Source: Rhodanobacter sp. OK091 (GTDB lineage Bacteria > Pseudomonadota > Gammaproteobacteria > Xanthomonadales > Rhodanobacteraceae). From it: DNA of 64,000 bases. Location of the stretch: assembly GCF_900142825.1 (NCBI RefSeq), contig NZ_FRCH01000002.1, forward strand, positions 806,001-870,000, written 5' to 3'. Positions within the stretch are counted from its first letter, which is position 1. Every line of letters begins with the position of its first letter. This document shows, in pieces, positions 50,372-58,652 of this stretch. The position numbers and the translations under genes were made by a program. The notes under the pieces are model-generated. The model was given only the letters and a program-made list of their open reading frames with translations, was not told the DNA's origin and did no database searches.

Positions 50372-50404
50372 TCGCCCAAGCGTAATCGCCAAGAGGGAAA
50401 TGCC

Positions 50405-51892
50405 ATGAACGAAACGATCGCCTCGGACGAACTCGGCCTGACCGCGGAAGCGCCCGCCGAGCTGCGTTACACGCGCCGCATCGAAGACCTGCCCAGTCCG
50501 AAAGGCCAGCCCTTCGCCGGCAATGCGCTGCAACTCAGCGGCCGGCAGATGCATCAGAAGTTCACCGCCTGGGTGGGCGAGTTCGGGCCGATGTTCCGGC
50601 TGCAAGTGTTCGGCCACACTATCGTGATCGTCTCCGACGCGGCCACTGCGCATGGCGTGATGCGCGAACGCCCCGATGGGTTCCGGCGCAACGGCGGCCT
50701 GAAGCAGGTCATGAACGAGCTGCACATCGGCGGCGTGTTCACCGCCGAGGGTGCCGCTTGGCGAAAGCAGCGCAAGTTGGTGATGAGCGGGCTCAACGCG
50801 GAGGTGATCCGCAACTTCTTCCCGAAGATGGTCACATTGACCGAGCGGATGCTGGAGCGCTGGAAAGTGGCACTGGCCGAAGGCCGCACCGTGGACCTGC
50901 GCCGCGACCTCAAGGCGATGGCGCTAGACACCATCGTCGGCATCGCCATGGGCCACGACATCGATGCGGTGAACCAGGACGGCGACCCACTGCAGCGGGA
51001 TATCGACAACATATTCCAGCGCCTGGGCAACCGCACCACCGCGGCGTTCCCGTACTGGCGCTACTTCAAACTGCCGGTGGATCGCGCGGCCGAGCGCTCA
51101 TTTGCGGACATCGAGAAGAGGGTGGTGGAGTTCATCCGCCACACACGCGAGCGCATGGAGCAGCAGCGGGAACAGCAGCGCAAGCCCGCCAATATGCTGG
51201 AGGCCATGATCGCGGCCAGCGAGGATCCCGAATCCGAGTTCACGGATGAGGAGCTGGTCGCCAACGCGATCCTGAGCGTGATCGGCGGCGAGGACACGAC
51301 CGCCAACTCGATCGCCTGGATGCTCTGCCTGCTGGCGCAGAACCCGGCCGCCGCTGCCGCGCTGGCCGCCGAGGTGGATCAGGTGCTCGGCGCCGCGCCG
51401 CTGCCGCGCGAGTGGGAGCAGCTGAAGGCGTTCTCTTATCTGGAGGCAGCGCACAGCGAGACGCAGCGACTGAAAGCGGTGGCTCCGTATCTCGGGCTCA
51501 CCGCCAATGCCGATTGCGTCGTCGCCGATACCTTCATTCCGAAGAACACGGCCATCATTGTTGCGACGGCAGGCGAGGGGCGTGACGAAGCGCAGTTCCC
51601 CGGACACGAGCGGTTCCGGCCCGAACGCTGGATTGCAGAGTTGCGCAACCCGGACGAGGAGGATCCCAGCCGCAAGCTGTTTCCGTTCGGCGGCGGCGCG
51701 CGGTTGTGTCCGGGACGCTTCCTGGCGCTGACCGAGATCAGGGTCGTGGTCGCGATGATCATGCGCAACTTCGAACTGGAGCCCGATCCCAAGGCGCCGC
51801 CGGCGAAGGAGCTGCTGAACTTTTTCATGGCGCCCAGCTCGGTGCCCGTGCGTTTGAAGTTGCGCGTGCCGCCGGCAGGGGAGGTCCGTTGA
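50405..51892 (+). CDS. Cytochrome P450 (tailoring oxidase)
   Basis: Heme monooxygenase of 495 residues, expected to oxidise the polyketide-serine product. The oxygen-activating I-helix is IGGEDTTANSIAW, the K-helix ExxR is ETQR, and the heme loop is FPFGGGARLCPGRF with the ligand Cys435. It is longer than typical soluble bacterial P450s (~400) and nearer in length to CYP102/eukaryote-like E-class heme domains, but no reductase domain is fused, so it needs separate redox partners, none of which is nearby. Start ATG with GAGGGA upstream, 33 bases after the megasynthase stop. Its stop overlaps the TTG start of the MATE gene by 3 bases (TTGA). Confidence 0.95.
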   Translation: MNETIASDELGLTAEAPAELRYTRRIEDLPSPKGQPFAGNALQLSGRQMHQKFTAWVGEFGPMFRLQVFGHTIVIVSDAATAHGVMRERPDGFRRNGGLKQVMNELHIGGVFTAEGAAWRKQRKLVMSGLNAEVIRNFFPKMVTLTERMLERWKVALAEGRTVDLRRDLKAMALDTIVGIAMGHDIDAVNQDGDPLQRDIDNIFQRLGNRTTAAFPYWRYFKLPVDRAAERSFADIEKRVVEFIRHTRERMEQQREQQRKPANMLEAMIAASEDPESEFTDEELVANAILSVIGGEDTTANSIAWMLCLLAQNPAAAAALAAEVDQVLGAAPLPREWEQLKAFSYLEAAHSETQRLKAVAPYLGLTANADCVVADTFIPKNTAIIVATAGEGRDEAQFPGHERFRPERWIAELRNPDEEDPSRKLFPFGGGARLCPGRFLALTEIRVVVAMIMRNFELEPDPKAPPAKELLNFFMAPSSVPVRLKLRVPPAGEVR

Positions 51893-53280
51893 ACGCCGCC
51901 GTGCCCACATCCAACGTGCAGATCGCCAGGCGGATCCTGCACGTCTCGCTGCCCTTGATGGGTTCCATGATCGGCAACCTGATCATGATGCTGGTCGATC
52001 GGATCTGCCTGGCGAGGTATTCCAGCGATACGCTGGCCGCCTCCGGCCCCGCGGTCTACACGGCGATGGCGATCGTCGGCTTCTTCGTGGCGGTGGTCGG
52101 CTTCTCGCGCTCCTGCGTCGCGCAGGCCTACGGCCGCTCGGGCCATGCGGATGCCGCCTGGCAGGCCGCCATCGGCATCGTCGTCGGCGTCGTCTTCGCG
52201 GTGCTGCTGTGGTTATTGGCGCCGCTGATGGCGTGGATTCCCGCGCTGAGCGACCGGCCGCTTGCACTGACCCGGCTGGAGTCCCAGTTCCTCTACTGGT
52301 CGGCGTACTTCGGCGCGGCGATGACCTTCAACATGGCCTTGTCGTCGTACTTCAACGGCATCGGCAAGACCCGCATCACGCTGGTGGCCGGGCTGGTGGG
52401 GCAGGCCGTGGGCATCGTGGCGACCATCGGCCTGGTCTTCGGCCGCTTCGGCCTGCCGGAACTGGGCGTGCGCGGCTCGGCGCTCGGTACGCTGGCCGGC
52501 ACCTTGGCGATCACGCTGATCTATGTGGCCTACCTGCCCAAGGAAGTGTGGAGCGATGTGCGGCGGCTGGTGGCGACGCGCGGGATTCATCGTGGCGACC
52601 TGGTGCCGCGGATCAGGAAGGGCATCGCGCTGGGCGTGACGGCGGGGATCGGCAATTTCGGCAATGCGGCGTTTATCTGGATCATCGCCGGGCTCGGCGC
52701 GATCGCGTTGGCCGCCAACAACGTCAACCTCACCGTCAGCTATATCGGCGTGATCCCGCTGCTGGGCCTGGGTATCGGCTGTAGCGTGCTGTGCGGGAAT
52801 GCGTTGGGGCAGGGCGAGTTCGAGCAGGTGCCGAGGATTCTGCTCGTCACGCTCGCTCTCGAACTGGTCTACGTGGCGTTCACCGCTTACCTGCAGATTG
52901 TTACGCCAAGCGTGCTGCTCGATCCGTTCGGGCTTGTCGACAAGCCTCAGGAGATCCGCCACGCGGCGGTCGCGACCTCGAAGGTGCTGTGGACGTATTC
53001 GCTGGCCTTCGCGTTCTCGATGACCGGGCAGGCGGTGTTGGAGGCGTTCGGTCTTACGCGGTTTCTGTTCGCGGTGCGCTTCGTGATGATGTGGGTGCTG
53101 AGCATTCCCACGATCTACCTGATGACGCTCGGTCGTATCGGCGATGCCGAATATCTGCCTGTGGCCTGGGTTGTCGGCTCCTCGTTCGAGGCGGGGATCG
53201 GGATTCTGTATTTCTGGCGGATATGGGTGGCGGTGAGGCGCCGGCAGAACGAGATCGTGCTGACACAAGTGGAGGCCTGA
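51889..53280 (+). CDS. MATE-family efflux transporter
   Basis: Inner-membrane cation-coupled exporter, 463 residues, about 12 hydrophobic helices (e.g. LPLMGSMIGNLIMMLVDRIC, MTFNMALSSYFNGIGKTRIT, the conserved MATE asparagine/glycine loops). The start is assigned to TTG at 51889: it has a strong AGGGGAGG six bases upstream, overlaps the P450 stop, and homology begins within 10 residues; the longer frame from 51706 lies inside the P450 gene. The position between tailoring enzyme and PPTase suggests self-resistance or export of the product, which is inference. Confidence 0.93.
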   Translation: MNAAVPTSNVQIARRILHVSLPLMGSMIGNLIMMLVDRICLARYSSDTLAASGPAVYTAMAIVGFFVAVVGFSRSCVAQAYGRSGHADAAWQAAIGIVVGVVFAVLLWLLAPLMAWIPALSDRPLALTRLESQFLYWSAYFGAAMTFNMALSSYFNGIGKTRITLVAGLVGQAVGIVATIGLVFGRFGLPELGVRGSALGTLAGTLAITLIYVAYLPKEVWSDVRRLVATRGIHRGDLVPRIRKGIALGVTAGIGNFGNAAFIWIIAGLGAIALAANNVNLTVSYIGVIPLLGLGIGCSVLCGNALGQGEFEQVPRILLVTLALELVYVAFTAYLQIVTPSVLLDPFGLVDKPQEIRHAAVATSKVLWTYSLAFAFSMTGQAVLEAFGLTRFLFAVRFVMMWVLSIPTIYLMTLGRIGDAEYLPVAWVVGSSFEAGIGILYFWRIWVAVRRRQNEIVLTQVEA

Positions 53281-53281
53281 T

Positions 53282-53977
53282 TTGCGACGCCTGTCGCTGG
53301 CGCGGCATCCGGGAGGCCTGCCCGATGCGTTCCTGTTGGCATTCGATGCCGACGAAGGCGACGACACGCACTTTTCCCGTTTCGGCATCGCCTGCCCATC
53401 ATCCGTGGCCCGCGGCGTGCCCAAGCGCAGGGCCGAATACCTCGCCGGCCGGCGCGCTGCCGTCGCCGCGCTCACCGAAGCCGGCGTGCGCGCGGTCGAT
53501 CTCGCCATCGGACCGTCCCGTGCACCGGCATGGCCGGCAGGCTACACCGGCAGCATCACCCATGCCGCCCGCATCGCGGCAGCCGTGGCTTTGCGCGACG
53601 GCGCGGTGCGTGGCGTCGGCATCGATATCGAACGAGTGGTCTCGGCAAGCGCCCTCGACGCGATCGTCCAGTCGGTAGTCGATGCCTCAGAACGGCACGC
53701 GCTGGACGAACTCGCGCGCGGCGTCGGCTTGCCGATGGCGCTGACGATCGCGTTCTCCGCCAAGGAAAGCTTCTACAAGGCCGCGGCGGCGACTGTTGGC
53801 CGGATCTTCGATTTCGGTGCGCTGAAAATCATCCGCGCCCAAGCGAGCGCAGGCACGATCGAGGCGGAGACGGCCGAGCCGCTCGCTCCCAGCTTGCCGG
53901 CGGGCATGCGTTTTCGCCTGGGCTTCTCTTTGCTCGACGACGCATCGGCGATCACGAGCTGCGCATGGATGCGTTGA
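53282..53977 (+). CDS. 4'-phosphopantetheinyl transferase (EntD/Sfp type)
   Basis: Transfers phosphopantetheine from CoA to the carrier-protein serines of the megasynthase. 231 residues. Family motifs: GSITHA (~83), GVGIDIE with the Mg-binding Asp and Glu (~115), and FSAKESFYKA with the Glu and Lys (~158). EntD-like N-terminal half. The frame starts at TTG one base after the MATE stop, with GGAGG about 7 bases upstream, so it appears translationally coupled to the exporter. Last gene of the locus. No clear terminator follows. Confidence 0.94.
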   Translation: MRRLSLARHPGGLPDAFLLAFDADEGDDTHFSRFGIACPSSVARGVPKRRAEYLAGRRAAVAALTEAGVRAVDLAIGPSRAPAWPAGYTGSITHAARIAAAVALRDGAVRGVGIDIERVVSASALDAIVQSVVDASERHALDELARGVGLPMALTIAFSAKESFYKAAAATVGRIFDFGALKIIRAQASAGTIEAETAEPLAPSLPAGMRFRLGFSLLDDASAITSCAWMR

Positions 53978-54061
53978 TGGCGCTCAATGCATCCACTGCG
54001 CCGGCGGCAGTTTTGGTTTGTCCATGAGGCTCGGGTTGATAACTGGATCGGATAAATCTCG

Positions 54062-54316
54062 ACCGAGAGCTACGACCAGCTCGCGATTTTTGCCGCGGTG
54101 TCGAGGGAGCGCCGTTTTACCCGTGCCGCGGTCAAGCTCGGCATGTCGGGCGCGCACGTGCTGCGCGTCATCGCGCTACGGTTCGAAGAGATCAACACCG
54201 AGCTAGCGTTGCTCAGCGAATTCCGCGACAAGCCGGCAGGCAGGTTACGCATTACGGCACCCGATGCCCCGCTGCCAGCGCGGTGCCACCATGGGATTGA
54301 GTTCTACGGGACTTGA
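54062..54316 (+). pseudogene. LysR-type regulator remnant with internal deletion
   Basis: ESYDQLAIFAAVSRERRFTR, then AAVKLGMSGAHVLRVI is the start of a LysR winged helix (residues ~5-40). The frame then jumps to RFEEINTELALLSEFRDKPA, then GRLRITAPDAPLP, which corresponds to the linker helix and first effector-domain strand. About 40 residues in between are missing and the rest of the effector domain is gone. No convincing start codon. A decayed regulator, perhaps once linked to the biosynthetic locus. Confidence 0.7.
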
Positions 54317-54639
54317 GAGTGCGGAGCAGTCTCTTTGCCGTTGGCAAGACCAGGGATTCCGTGTTTTCGCGTGGGCGGCCCTGCCCAACCCGAGGCAACG
54401 CTTGCAGGTCAGCTGCGTGTGTGTCCGCTGTCGATTAGGGCAGGTTATCGCGGGTAGGGCCAGCGTCTGTTTTCGATTCCAAGGAGTCATCCGACGTCTT
54501 GATCTGGCTGCCACAAAGCCGCCGGTCGGAGCTTTGCCCTCGCTCGGCATGCGCCGTTTGGGTTCAGAGCGGCAGAGGAGCTACGTACGATGTGTACCCG
54601 TGGGTCATTCCCCTTGCGAATCACGCACGCACGTTCTAC
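54317..54639. other. Intergenic, about 320 bp, with dispersed repeat
   Basis: No gene recognised. Contains repeat copy B (54431-54460) and, at its right end, the promoter of the ArsR operon. Confidence 0.4.
54431..54460 (+). repeat. Dispersed repeat, copy B
   Basis: TCGATTAGGGCA followed by GGTTATCGCGGGTAGGGC. The 18-base right half is identical to that of copy C (62797-62814). It lies in debris between the LysR remnant and the ArsR operon. Confidence 0.5.
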
Positions 54640-54642
54640 AGT
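54614..54642 (+). promoter_or_regulatory. Candidate sigma70 promoter of the ArsR operon
   Basis: TTGCGA (54614-54619), 17-bp spacer, TACAGT (54637-54642). The -10 box overlaps the left arm of the palindrome at 54640, and transcription would begin about at the ATG, implying a leaderless or near-leaderless mRNA. Confidence 0.5.
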
Positions 54643-54659
54643 GAACCATATGGTTCACT
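54640..54659. promoter_or_regulatory. Perfect 20-bp palindrome, likely ArsR operator
   Basis: AGTGAACCATATGGTTCACT is its own reverse complement and contains the ATG start codon (54650-54652) of the ArsR-type gene at its centre. Occupancy would block both the -10 box and the start of the message, giving simple autorepression. Confidence 0.8.
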
Positions 54660-55012
54660 ATCAAGCCCGCCTCGATAGAACGTTCGCCGCGCTCTCCGAT
54701 GTCACCCGACGCGGCGTGCTGGAGCAACTGGGGAATTCAGACGCCTCAGTCACCGACCTTGCCCAACGGTTTCACATGACCCTTACGGGCATGAAAAAGC
54801 ACGTCAACCTCCTGGAGCAGGCGGGGCTGGTGACCACGGAGAAGGTGGGGCGCGTACGAACCTGCAAGCTCGGGCTGCGCCGGCTGGAAGAAGAGGTCGC
54901 CTGGATCGAGCAGCACCGCCAGCTCTGGAGCGCACGTTTCGACGCGCTGGACGAGCTTGTCGAACACTTGAAACGCGAGGAGAAGGCAGATGCCCAACGT
55001 AAAAGAAGGTAG
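54650..55012 (+). CDS. ArsR-family transcriptional regulator
   Basis: Winged-helix repressor, 120 residues: RTFAALSDVTRRGVLEQLGN (helices 1-2), VTDLAQRFHMTLTGMKKHVN (recognition helix), LLEQAGLVTTEKVGRVRTCK (wing). No metal-binding CxC motif, as usual for the ArsR subgroup paired with SRPBCC proteins. The upstream-extended frame (from 54590) is unlikely because the conserved part starts at the ATG inside the palindrome. It overlaps the next gene by 23 bases, so the two are co-transcribed. Probably autoregulated through the palindrome. Confidence 0.9.
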   Translation: MVHYQARLDRTFAALSDVTRRGVLEQLGNSDASVTDLAQRFHMTLTGMKKHVNLLEQAGLVTTEKVGRVRTCKLGLRRLEEEVAWIEQHRQLWSARFDALDELVEHLKREEKADAQRKRR

Positions 55013-55490
55013 TTCCGCCGCAGTGAACCACACTGCCGTGAAACGCAAGTCCGACCGCGAACTCGTCGTGACGCGAACGTTCGATGCCCCAGTGCACCTC
55101 GTCTTCGAGGCGTGGAGCAAGCCCGAATTGTTCAAGCAGTGGTGGGTTCCGAAGTCGGTGGGCATGTCGCTGCTTTCGTGCGACATGGATATTCGCACCG
55201 GGGGCACGTATCGCCTCGTGTTCAGCCATCCGGCCTTCGATCAACCGATGGCGTTCTTCGGCACGTACAAGGAAGTAACGCCGCACAAGCGTCTCGTATG
55301 GACGAACGAAGATAGCGATCAGGGCGCCGTGACCACGGTGACGTTCGAAGAAAATGACGGCAAGACGCTGGTTACCTTCCACGAACTCTATCCCACAACA
55401 GCAGCCCTCGAGGAAGCGCTCGCCGGTTCGGCGGAAGGCCTGCCCGAGCAGTTCGCGCAGCTGGATGAGTTGCTCGCAGGCAGATCGTAA
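54990..55490 (+). CDS. SRPBCC / AHSA1-domain protein
   Basis: Ligand-binding START-like fold of 166 residues: LVVTRTFDAPVHLVFEAWSK, ELFKQWWVPKSVG, DMDIRTGGTYRLVFSH, FFGTYKEVTPHKRLVWTNED, and the final amphipathic helix. Typical partner of ArsR-type repressors; it may bind a small hydrophobic molecule. It overlaps the ArsR stop by 23 bases. Ligand unknown. Confidence 0.9.
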   Translation: MPNVKEGSSAAVNHTAVKRKSDRELVVTRTFDAPVHLVFEAWSKPELFKQWWVPKSVGMSLLSCDMDIRTGGTYRLVFSHPAFDQPMAFFGTYKEVTPHKRLVWTNEDSDQGAVTTVTFEENDGKTLVTFHELYPTTAALEEALAGSAEGLPEQFAQLDELLAGRS

Positions 55491-55568
55491 CCACACCACA
55501 GCGGCCGGCGTATCGGTGTAACACACGATCACGCTGCGCCGGCCAGTCAGGCGCCACGGGAGGACGAT

Positions 55569-56459
55569 ATGCTCAGACGCGATTTCCTGAAGACTGCCAT
55601 GGCGACCGCAGTGCTGACTGCGGTCCTTCCTGTTCAAGCCAAGAAGACTCTCGCCATGTCGAACGAGAATTTTGCCGACGTCAATGGCCAGCATCTCTTT
55701 TACACCGTGCATGGCGCCGGCAAGCCGCTCATCCTTCTCCACGGTGGCATCGATCCAGACAGCTTCGGCAGCAACCTTGCCGAACTGGCCAAGGGCCGTA
55801 AGGTCATCGCCCCCCATCTCCAGGCCCATGGGCGCACGCCAGACACTGACAGGCCACTGCGCAGTGAAACGATGGCTGACGACATCGCGGCCCTGATCGG
55901 CCACCTGAAGCTCGGCAAGGCCGATGTCATGGGCTACTCGCTGGGCGCCGGCGTGGCGCTGCAGACCGCTATCCGCCATCCGGACGTGGTCGACCGGCTC
56001 GTGCTCGTGTCCGCAACGATGAGGCAGGACGGCTTTTATCCGGAGGGGGTGGCGGCCTTCAAACAGTTGGAGGCCAACGCGGCCACGTTCGGCCCTGGCG
56101 TCAAGGCATCGCCGTTAGGGAAGGCCTATCCCGATGTCGATTGGACCAACCTCTTCAGGAAGGTCGGTGATCTGACCAAACGCTCCTTCGACTGGAGCGC
56201 CGACGTCGCCAAGCTTCACACACGCACACTGCTGGTCTTTGCCGATGCTGACGCCATCCGGCCCGAACACATGGTCGAGTTCTGGAAGGCGCTGGGAGGC
56301 GGCCAGCGCGATGCCGGAATCGATGGCTCCCTGCGGCCCGCAAACCAGCTCGCCATCGTGCCGAACACCACCCACTACACGCTCCCCGTCGAGCCGATGC
56401 TGCCGGAGATCGTCGGACGCTTCCTCGGAGCTGTATTGAAGGTGAAGGCAGCAGGCTAG
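55569..56459 (+). CDS. Alpha/beta hydrolase, predicted exported
   Basis: Hydrolase of 296 residues. The N-terminus MLRRDFLKTAMATAVLTAVL has a twin-arginine-like RRDFLK followed by a hydrophobic stretch and an A-x-A type cleavage region (VQA-KK), suggesting Tat export. Core: LILLHGGIDP (oxyanion turn), nucleophile Ser in MGYSLGAG, acid Asp in LVFADADAI, His in PNTTHYTLP. Substrate unknown; resembles esterase/non-heme-peroxidase-like hydrolases. It lies 78 bases after the SRPBCC gene and may belong to the same transcript. Confidence 0.88.
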   Translation: MLRRDFLKTAMATAVLTAVLPVQAKKTLAMSNENFADVNGQHLFYTVHGAGKPLILLHGGIDPDSFGSNLAELAKGRKVIAPHLQAHGRTPDTDRPLRSETMADDIAALIGHLKLGKADVMGYSLGAGVALQTAIRHPDVVDRLVLVSATMRQDGFYPEGVAAFKQLEANAATFGPGVKASPLGKAYPDVDWTNLFRKVGDLTKRSFDWSADVAKLHTRTLLVFADADAIRPEHMVEFWKALGGGQRDAGIDGSLRPANQLAIVPNTTHYTLPVEPMLPEIVGRFLGAVLKVKAAG

Positions 56460-56657
56460 GGGGCCGCGAAGCGCTCATGGAGCTATCGGAGCGCGGAAGA
56501 GTTGCGTGTGTCCTTCAATGCTTTGAACAAACCGCTGGGGAGGCCGAGCTGCGGTTGACCGAGTACGAGAAGCGCTGGGACGAGAAGTACCTGCCAATCG
56601 GCCAGTCATGGCGGTGCAAATGGCCGCACCTGATTTGTTTTAGGCGTGCGGACAAAA

Positions 56658-56684
56658 AGCCCCGAAGGAGTCTCCTTCGGGGCT
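56658..56684. terminator. Bidirectional rho-independent terminator
   Basis: AGCCCCGAAGGA, 3-base loop, TCCTTCGGGGCT: a perfect 12-bp stem. On the minus strand it is followed by a run of T (AAAAA on the plus strand at 56654-56658), so it best serves the minus-strand SnoaL gene; CTTGT on the plus side makes it a weaker terminator for the hydrolase. Confidence 0.88.
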
Positions 56685-56715
56685 CTTGTAACTCTCCATC
56701 CGAGATTCAGCCTGT

Positions 56716-57162
56716 TTATCCGGCAATCTGCTGCAACGCTCCGGCCCAGTTCTCGACATGATAGGCAGTGGCCAGCTTTCCATTCCTCACAGTGAAGATG
56801 TCGATGGCCATCGTGTCGAAGCTCTTGCCCGTCGGTTTCGCCCCCCAAAATTCGTCCGTGGGTGTTCCGGTGGCTCTGCCTCGCACGATGATCTGGTCAC
56901 CGATGGTCTGGATGTCCTCCACGGTCCAGCGAAGATCCGGGACGACCGATCCCATCATCTTGAAAACGCCAGCGAGCTGCTCGCGCGAAATCCACTCGCT
57001 ATTGGTCGAGTAGGATCGATAGTCTGGATTGGTGGCTTTGGCCAACAAGTCGTCTACATCCTTTTTGCTTGGCTCGTTGAGAGCTTCGTAAAGAGGGGCC
57101 ACGATCTTCCGTGCGGCTTCGATCGAGATCGAAGTGACTTCTTGAGATGACTTCGTATTCAT
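56716..57162 (-). CDS. SnoaL-like polyketide-cyclase-fold protein
   Basis: NTF2/SnoaL fold, 148 residues: APLYEALNEPSKKDVDDLLA, LAGVFKMMGSVVPDLRWTVE, GDQIIVRGRATGTPTDEFWG, KSFDTMAIDIFTVRNGKLAT. Start chosen at the ATG at 57162 because AAGGAGAAG lies just upstream; the frame continues to 57306 but overlaps the neighbouring gene. Such proteins are ester cyclases, isomerases or unknown enzymes; nothing links it to the megasynthase beyond distance. A terminator follows its stop. Confidence 0.85.
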   Translation of the reverse strand: MNTKSSQEVTSISIEAARKIVAPLYEALNEPSKKDVDDLLAKATNPDYRSYSTNSEWISREQLAGVFKMMGSVVPDLRWTVEDIQTIGDQIIVRGRATGTPTDEFWGAKPTGKSFDTMAIDIFTVRNGKLATAYHVENWAGALQQIAG

Positions 57163-57214
57163 GGGCTTCTCCTTTTTTGCGAGTTGAGGATTCGGCGTCG
57201 ATGCCGCATTTTCG

Positions 57215-57616
57215 TTACGCCGGAAAGCTGGTGCCGAACATGGGCAGACCGCTTTTGGATTCGCTGGCAGTGACTTCGCTTTCCCAGACGTCCCAGTGCT
57301 CTGCAAACCGGCCGTCTTCCATTCGCACGATGTCGATCGCGATCAGGGCGCTGGGGGCTCCACCGCCCGAGTAACGGCTGTGAACCGTCACGTAGTCGCC
57401 TTCAGCGACGATGGGGCCGTGTTCCCAGCGCGAGTCCGCCGAAAGACTCCGTACTAGGTCAAACAGACCTCCGCGTCCCGGTGGGATGTGGGCGCTGTGC
57501 TGGAGGTAGTTATCCGACCAGAAGTGCGCAGCGGCTTCGTAGTCATGCTTGTTGAAAAGGGTATCGAACGCTTCGAGCACGATCGCTTTGTTCTTCTCAG
57601 GGGTGGTCGTCGCCAT
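57215..57616 (-). CDS. SnoaL-like protein (predicted SnoaL-type aldol condensation protein)
   Basis: 133 residues with the SnoaL-like pattern FDTLFNKHDYEAAAHFWSDN, YLQHSAHIPPGRGGLFDLVR, GDYVTVHSRYSGG, IDIVRMEDGRFAEHWDVWES, common in stand-alone SnoaL-like proteins that travel with short-chain dehydrogenases. It lies 52 bases upstream of the other SnoaL gene and downstream of the SDR gene on the same strand, forming a three-gene minus-strand set. Catalytic role unknown. Confidence 0.87.
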   Translation of the reverse strand: MATTTPEKNKAIVLEAFDTLFNKHDYEAAAHFWSDNYLQHSAHIPPGRGGLFDLVRSLSADSRWEHGPIVAEGDYVTVHSRYSGGGAPSALIAIDIVRMEDGRFAEHWDVWESEVTASESKSGLPMFGTSFPA

Positions 57617-57733
57617 AACATGGTCCTCGATAAGAAATGGGGGCCGCGCAGCCGATGGGTGGGTGTCGATACGGTCTGCGCGGCGGATGGGCCGACAGCC
57701 GGTGGGATCGGGTGCGAGGTCGAGTTGGGGGAT

Positions 57734-58534
57734 TCAGCGTGCAGCGGCATAGCGCGGCGCGGGGACATTGCTGGACAGGTGCGGGGACATCGTTTGCCGC
57801 GCGGCCTCATAGGCCTCCCACTCTTCGCCGGCGTGCAGCGACGGGATCGTCACGAGCTCGCGACGGTCAAAGCCCGTCAGCGCCGCGTCGACCATGTCGT
57901 CGGCCGACATCACGATGCTCTTGGGCAGATGCTCCAGCGGCAGCCCGCCGGTCTGCCAGAAATCGGTGGCTGTCGCACCGGGCAGCACGGCCTGCACCTG
58001 TATGCCCTTGTCCGCAAGTTCGTGGTGCAGCGACTGGCTGAAAGCGAGCACGAAGGCCTTGGTGCCGCCGTAGACACCGTTGAGCGTCTCCGGGGCGATC
58101 GCGACGATCGAGGAAATGTTGATGATCGCGCCCTTGCCACGCGCGACAAAACCGGGGATGGCGGCGTAGGTAAGGCGGGTCAGCGCAGTCACGTTCAAGT
58201 CGATCATCCGCGTCATCGCGTCGACCTCGCTGCCGAGCAGGGGAGTGTGCGTACCGACTCCCGCGTTGTTCACCAGCAGCGTGATGCTGGCGTCCTGTTT
58301 CAGCTTCGCTTCGACGGCGACGAGTGCCGAGGGGGCGTTGAGGTCGGCGTCGATAATTTCGACGCTCCGGCGCGTCTCGTTCGTGATGCGGTTCGCGAGG
58401 GCGGTCAACCGGTCTCGGTTGCGGGCAACCAGGATGAGGTCGTAACCCCGATGGGCGAGGCGGTCGGCGTAGATCGCTCCGATGCCCGACGATGCGCCGG
58501 TAACGAGGGCTGTACCTAGATGTGTCTGAGTCAT
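57734..58534 (-). CDS. Short-chain dehydrogenase/reductase (classical SDR)
   Basis: 266 residues. NAD(P)-binding TGASSGIG (12-19), NNAG motif (LLVNNAGVGTHTPLL), catalytic Ser in INISSIVA and YxxxK in YGGTKAFVLA. The cofactor region VARNRDRL suggests NADP(H). First gene of the minus-strand SDR-SnoaL-SnoaL set and divergent from the GlxA-type regulator, which may control it. Confidence 0.92.
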   Translation of the reverse strand: MTQTHLGTALVTGASSGIGAIYADRLAHRGYDLILVARNRDRLTALANRITNETRRSVEIIDADLNAPSALVAVEAKLKQDASITLLVNNAGVGTHTPLLGSEVDAMTRMIDLNVTALTRLTYAAIPGFVARGKGAIINISSIVAIAPETLNGVYGGTKAFVLAFSQSLHHELADKGIQVQAVLPGATATDFWQTGGLPLEHLPKSIVMSADDMVDAALTGFDRRELVTIPSLHAGEEWEAYEAARQTMSPHLSSNVPAPRYAAAR

Positions 58535-58595
58535 GGTGTCACTCCGTTGTGAGGGGGCTGGTCAATGCGTGGATGCATTCTGGCCTCGCCCTGGC

Positions 58596-58624
58596 GTGAC
58601 TTAAATGACGTATATGGTTATGAT
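58596..58624 (+). promoter_or_regulatory. Candidate promoter of the GlxA-type regulator
   Basis: GTGACT (58596-58601), exactly 17 bp, TATGAT (58619-58624), 28 bases before the ATG at 58653, in the 118-bp gap between divergent genes. The motif CATGACGT/AATGACGT appears twice in the same gap. Confidence 0.45.
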
Positions 58625-58652
58625 TTATGCCATGACGTGACGGAGGACGGAC

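Noticed and set aside
54018-54206. Possible small plus-strand gene beside the LysR remnant
   Set aside because: It is an out-of-frame shadow of the LysR-like reading frame, which carries the recognisable helix-turn-helix.
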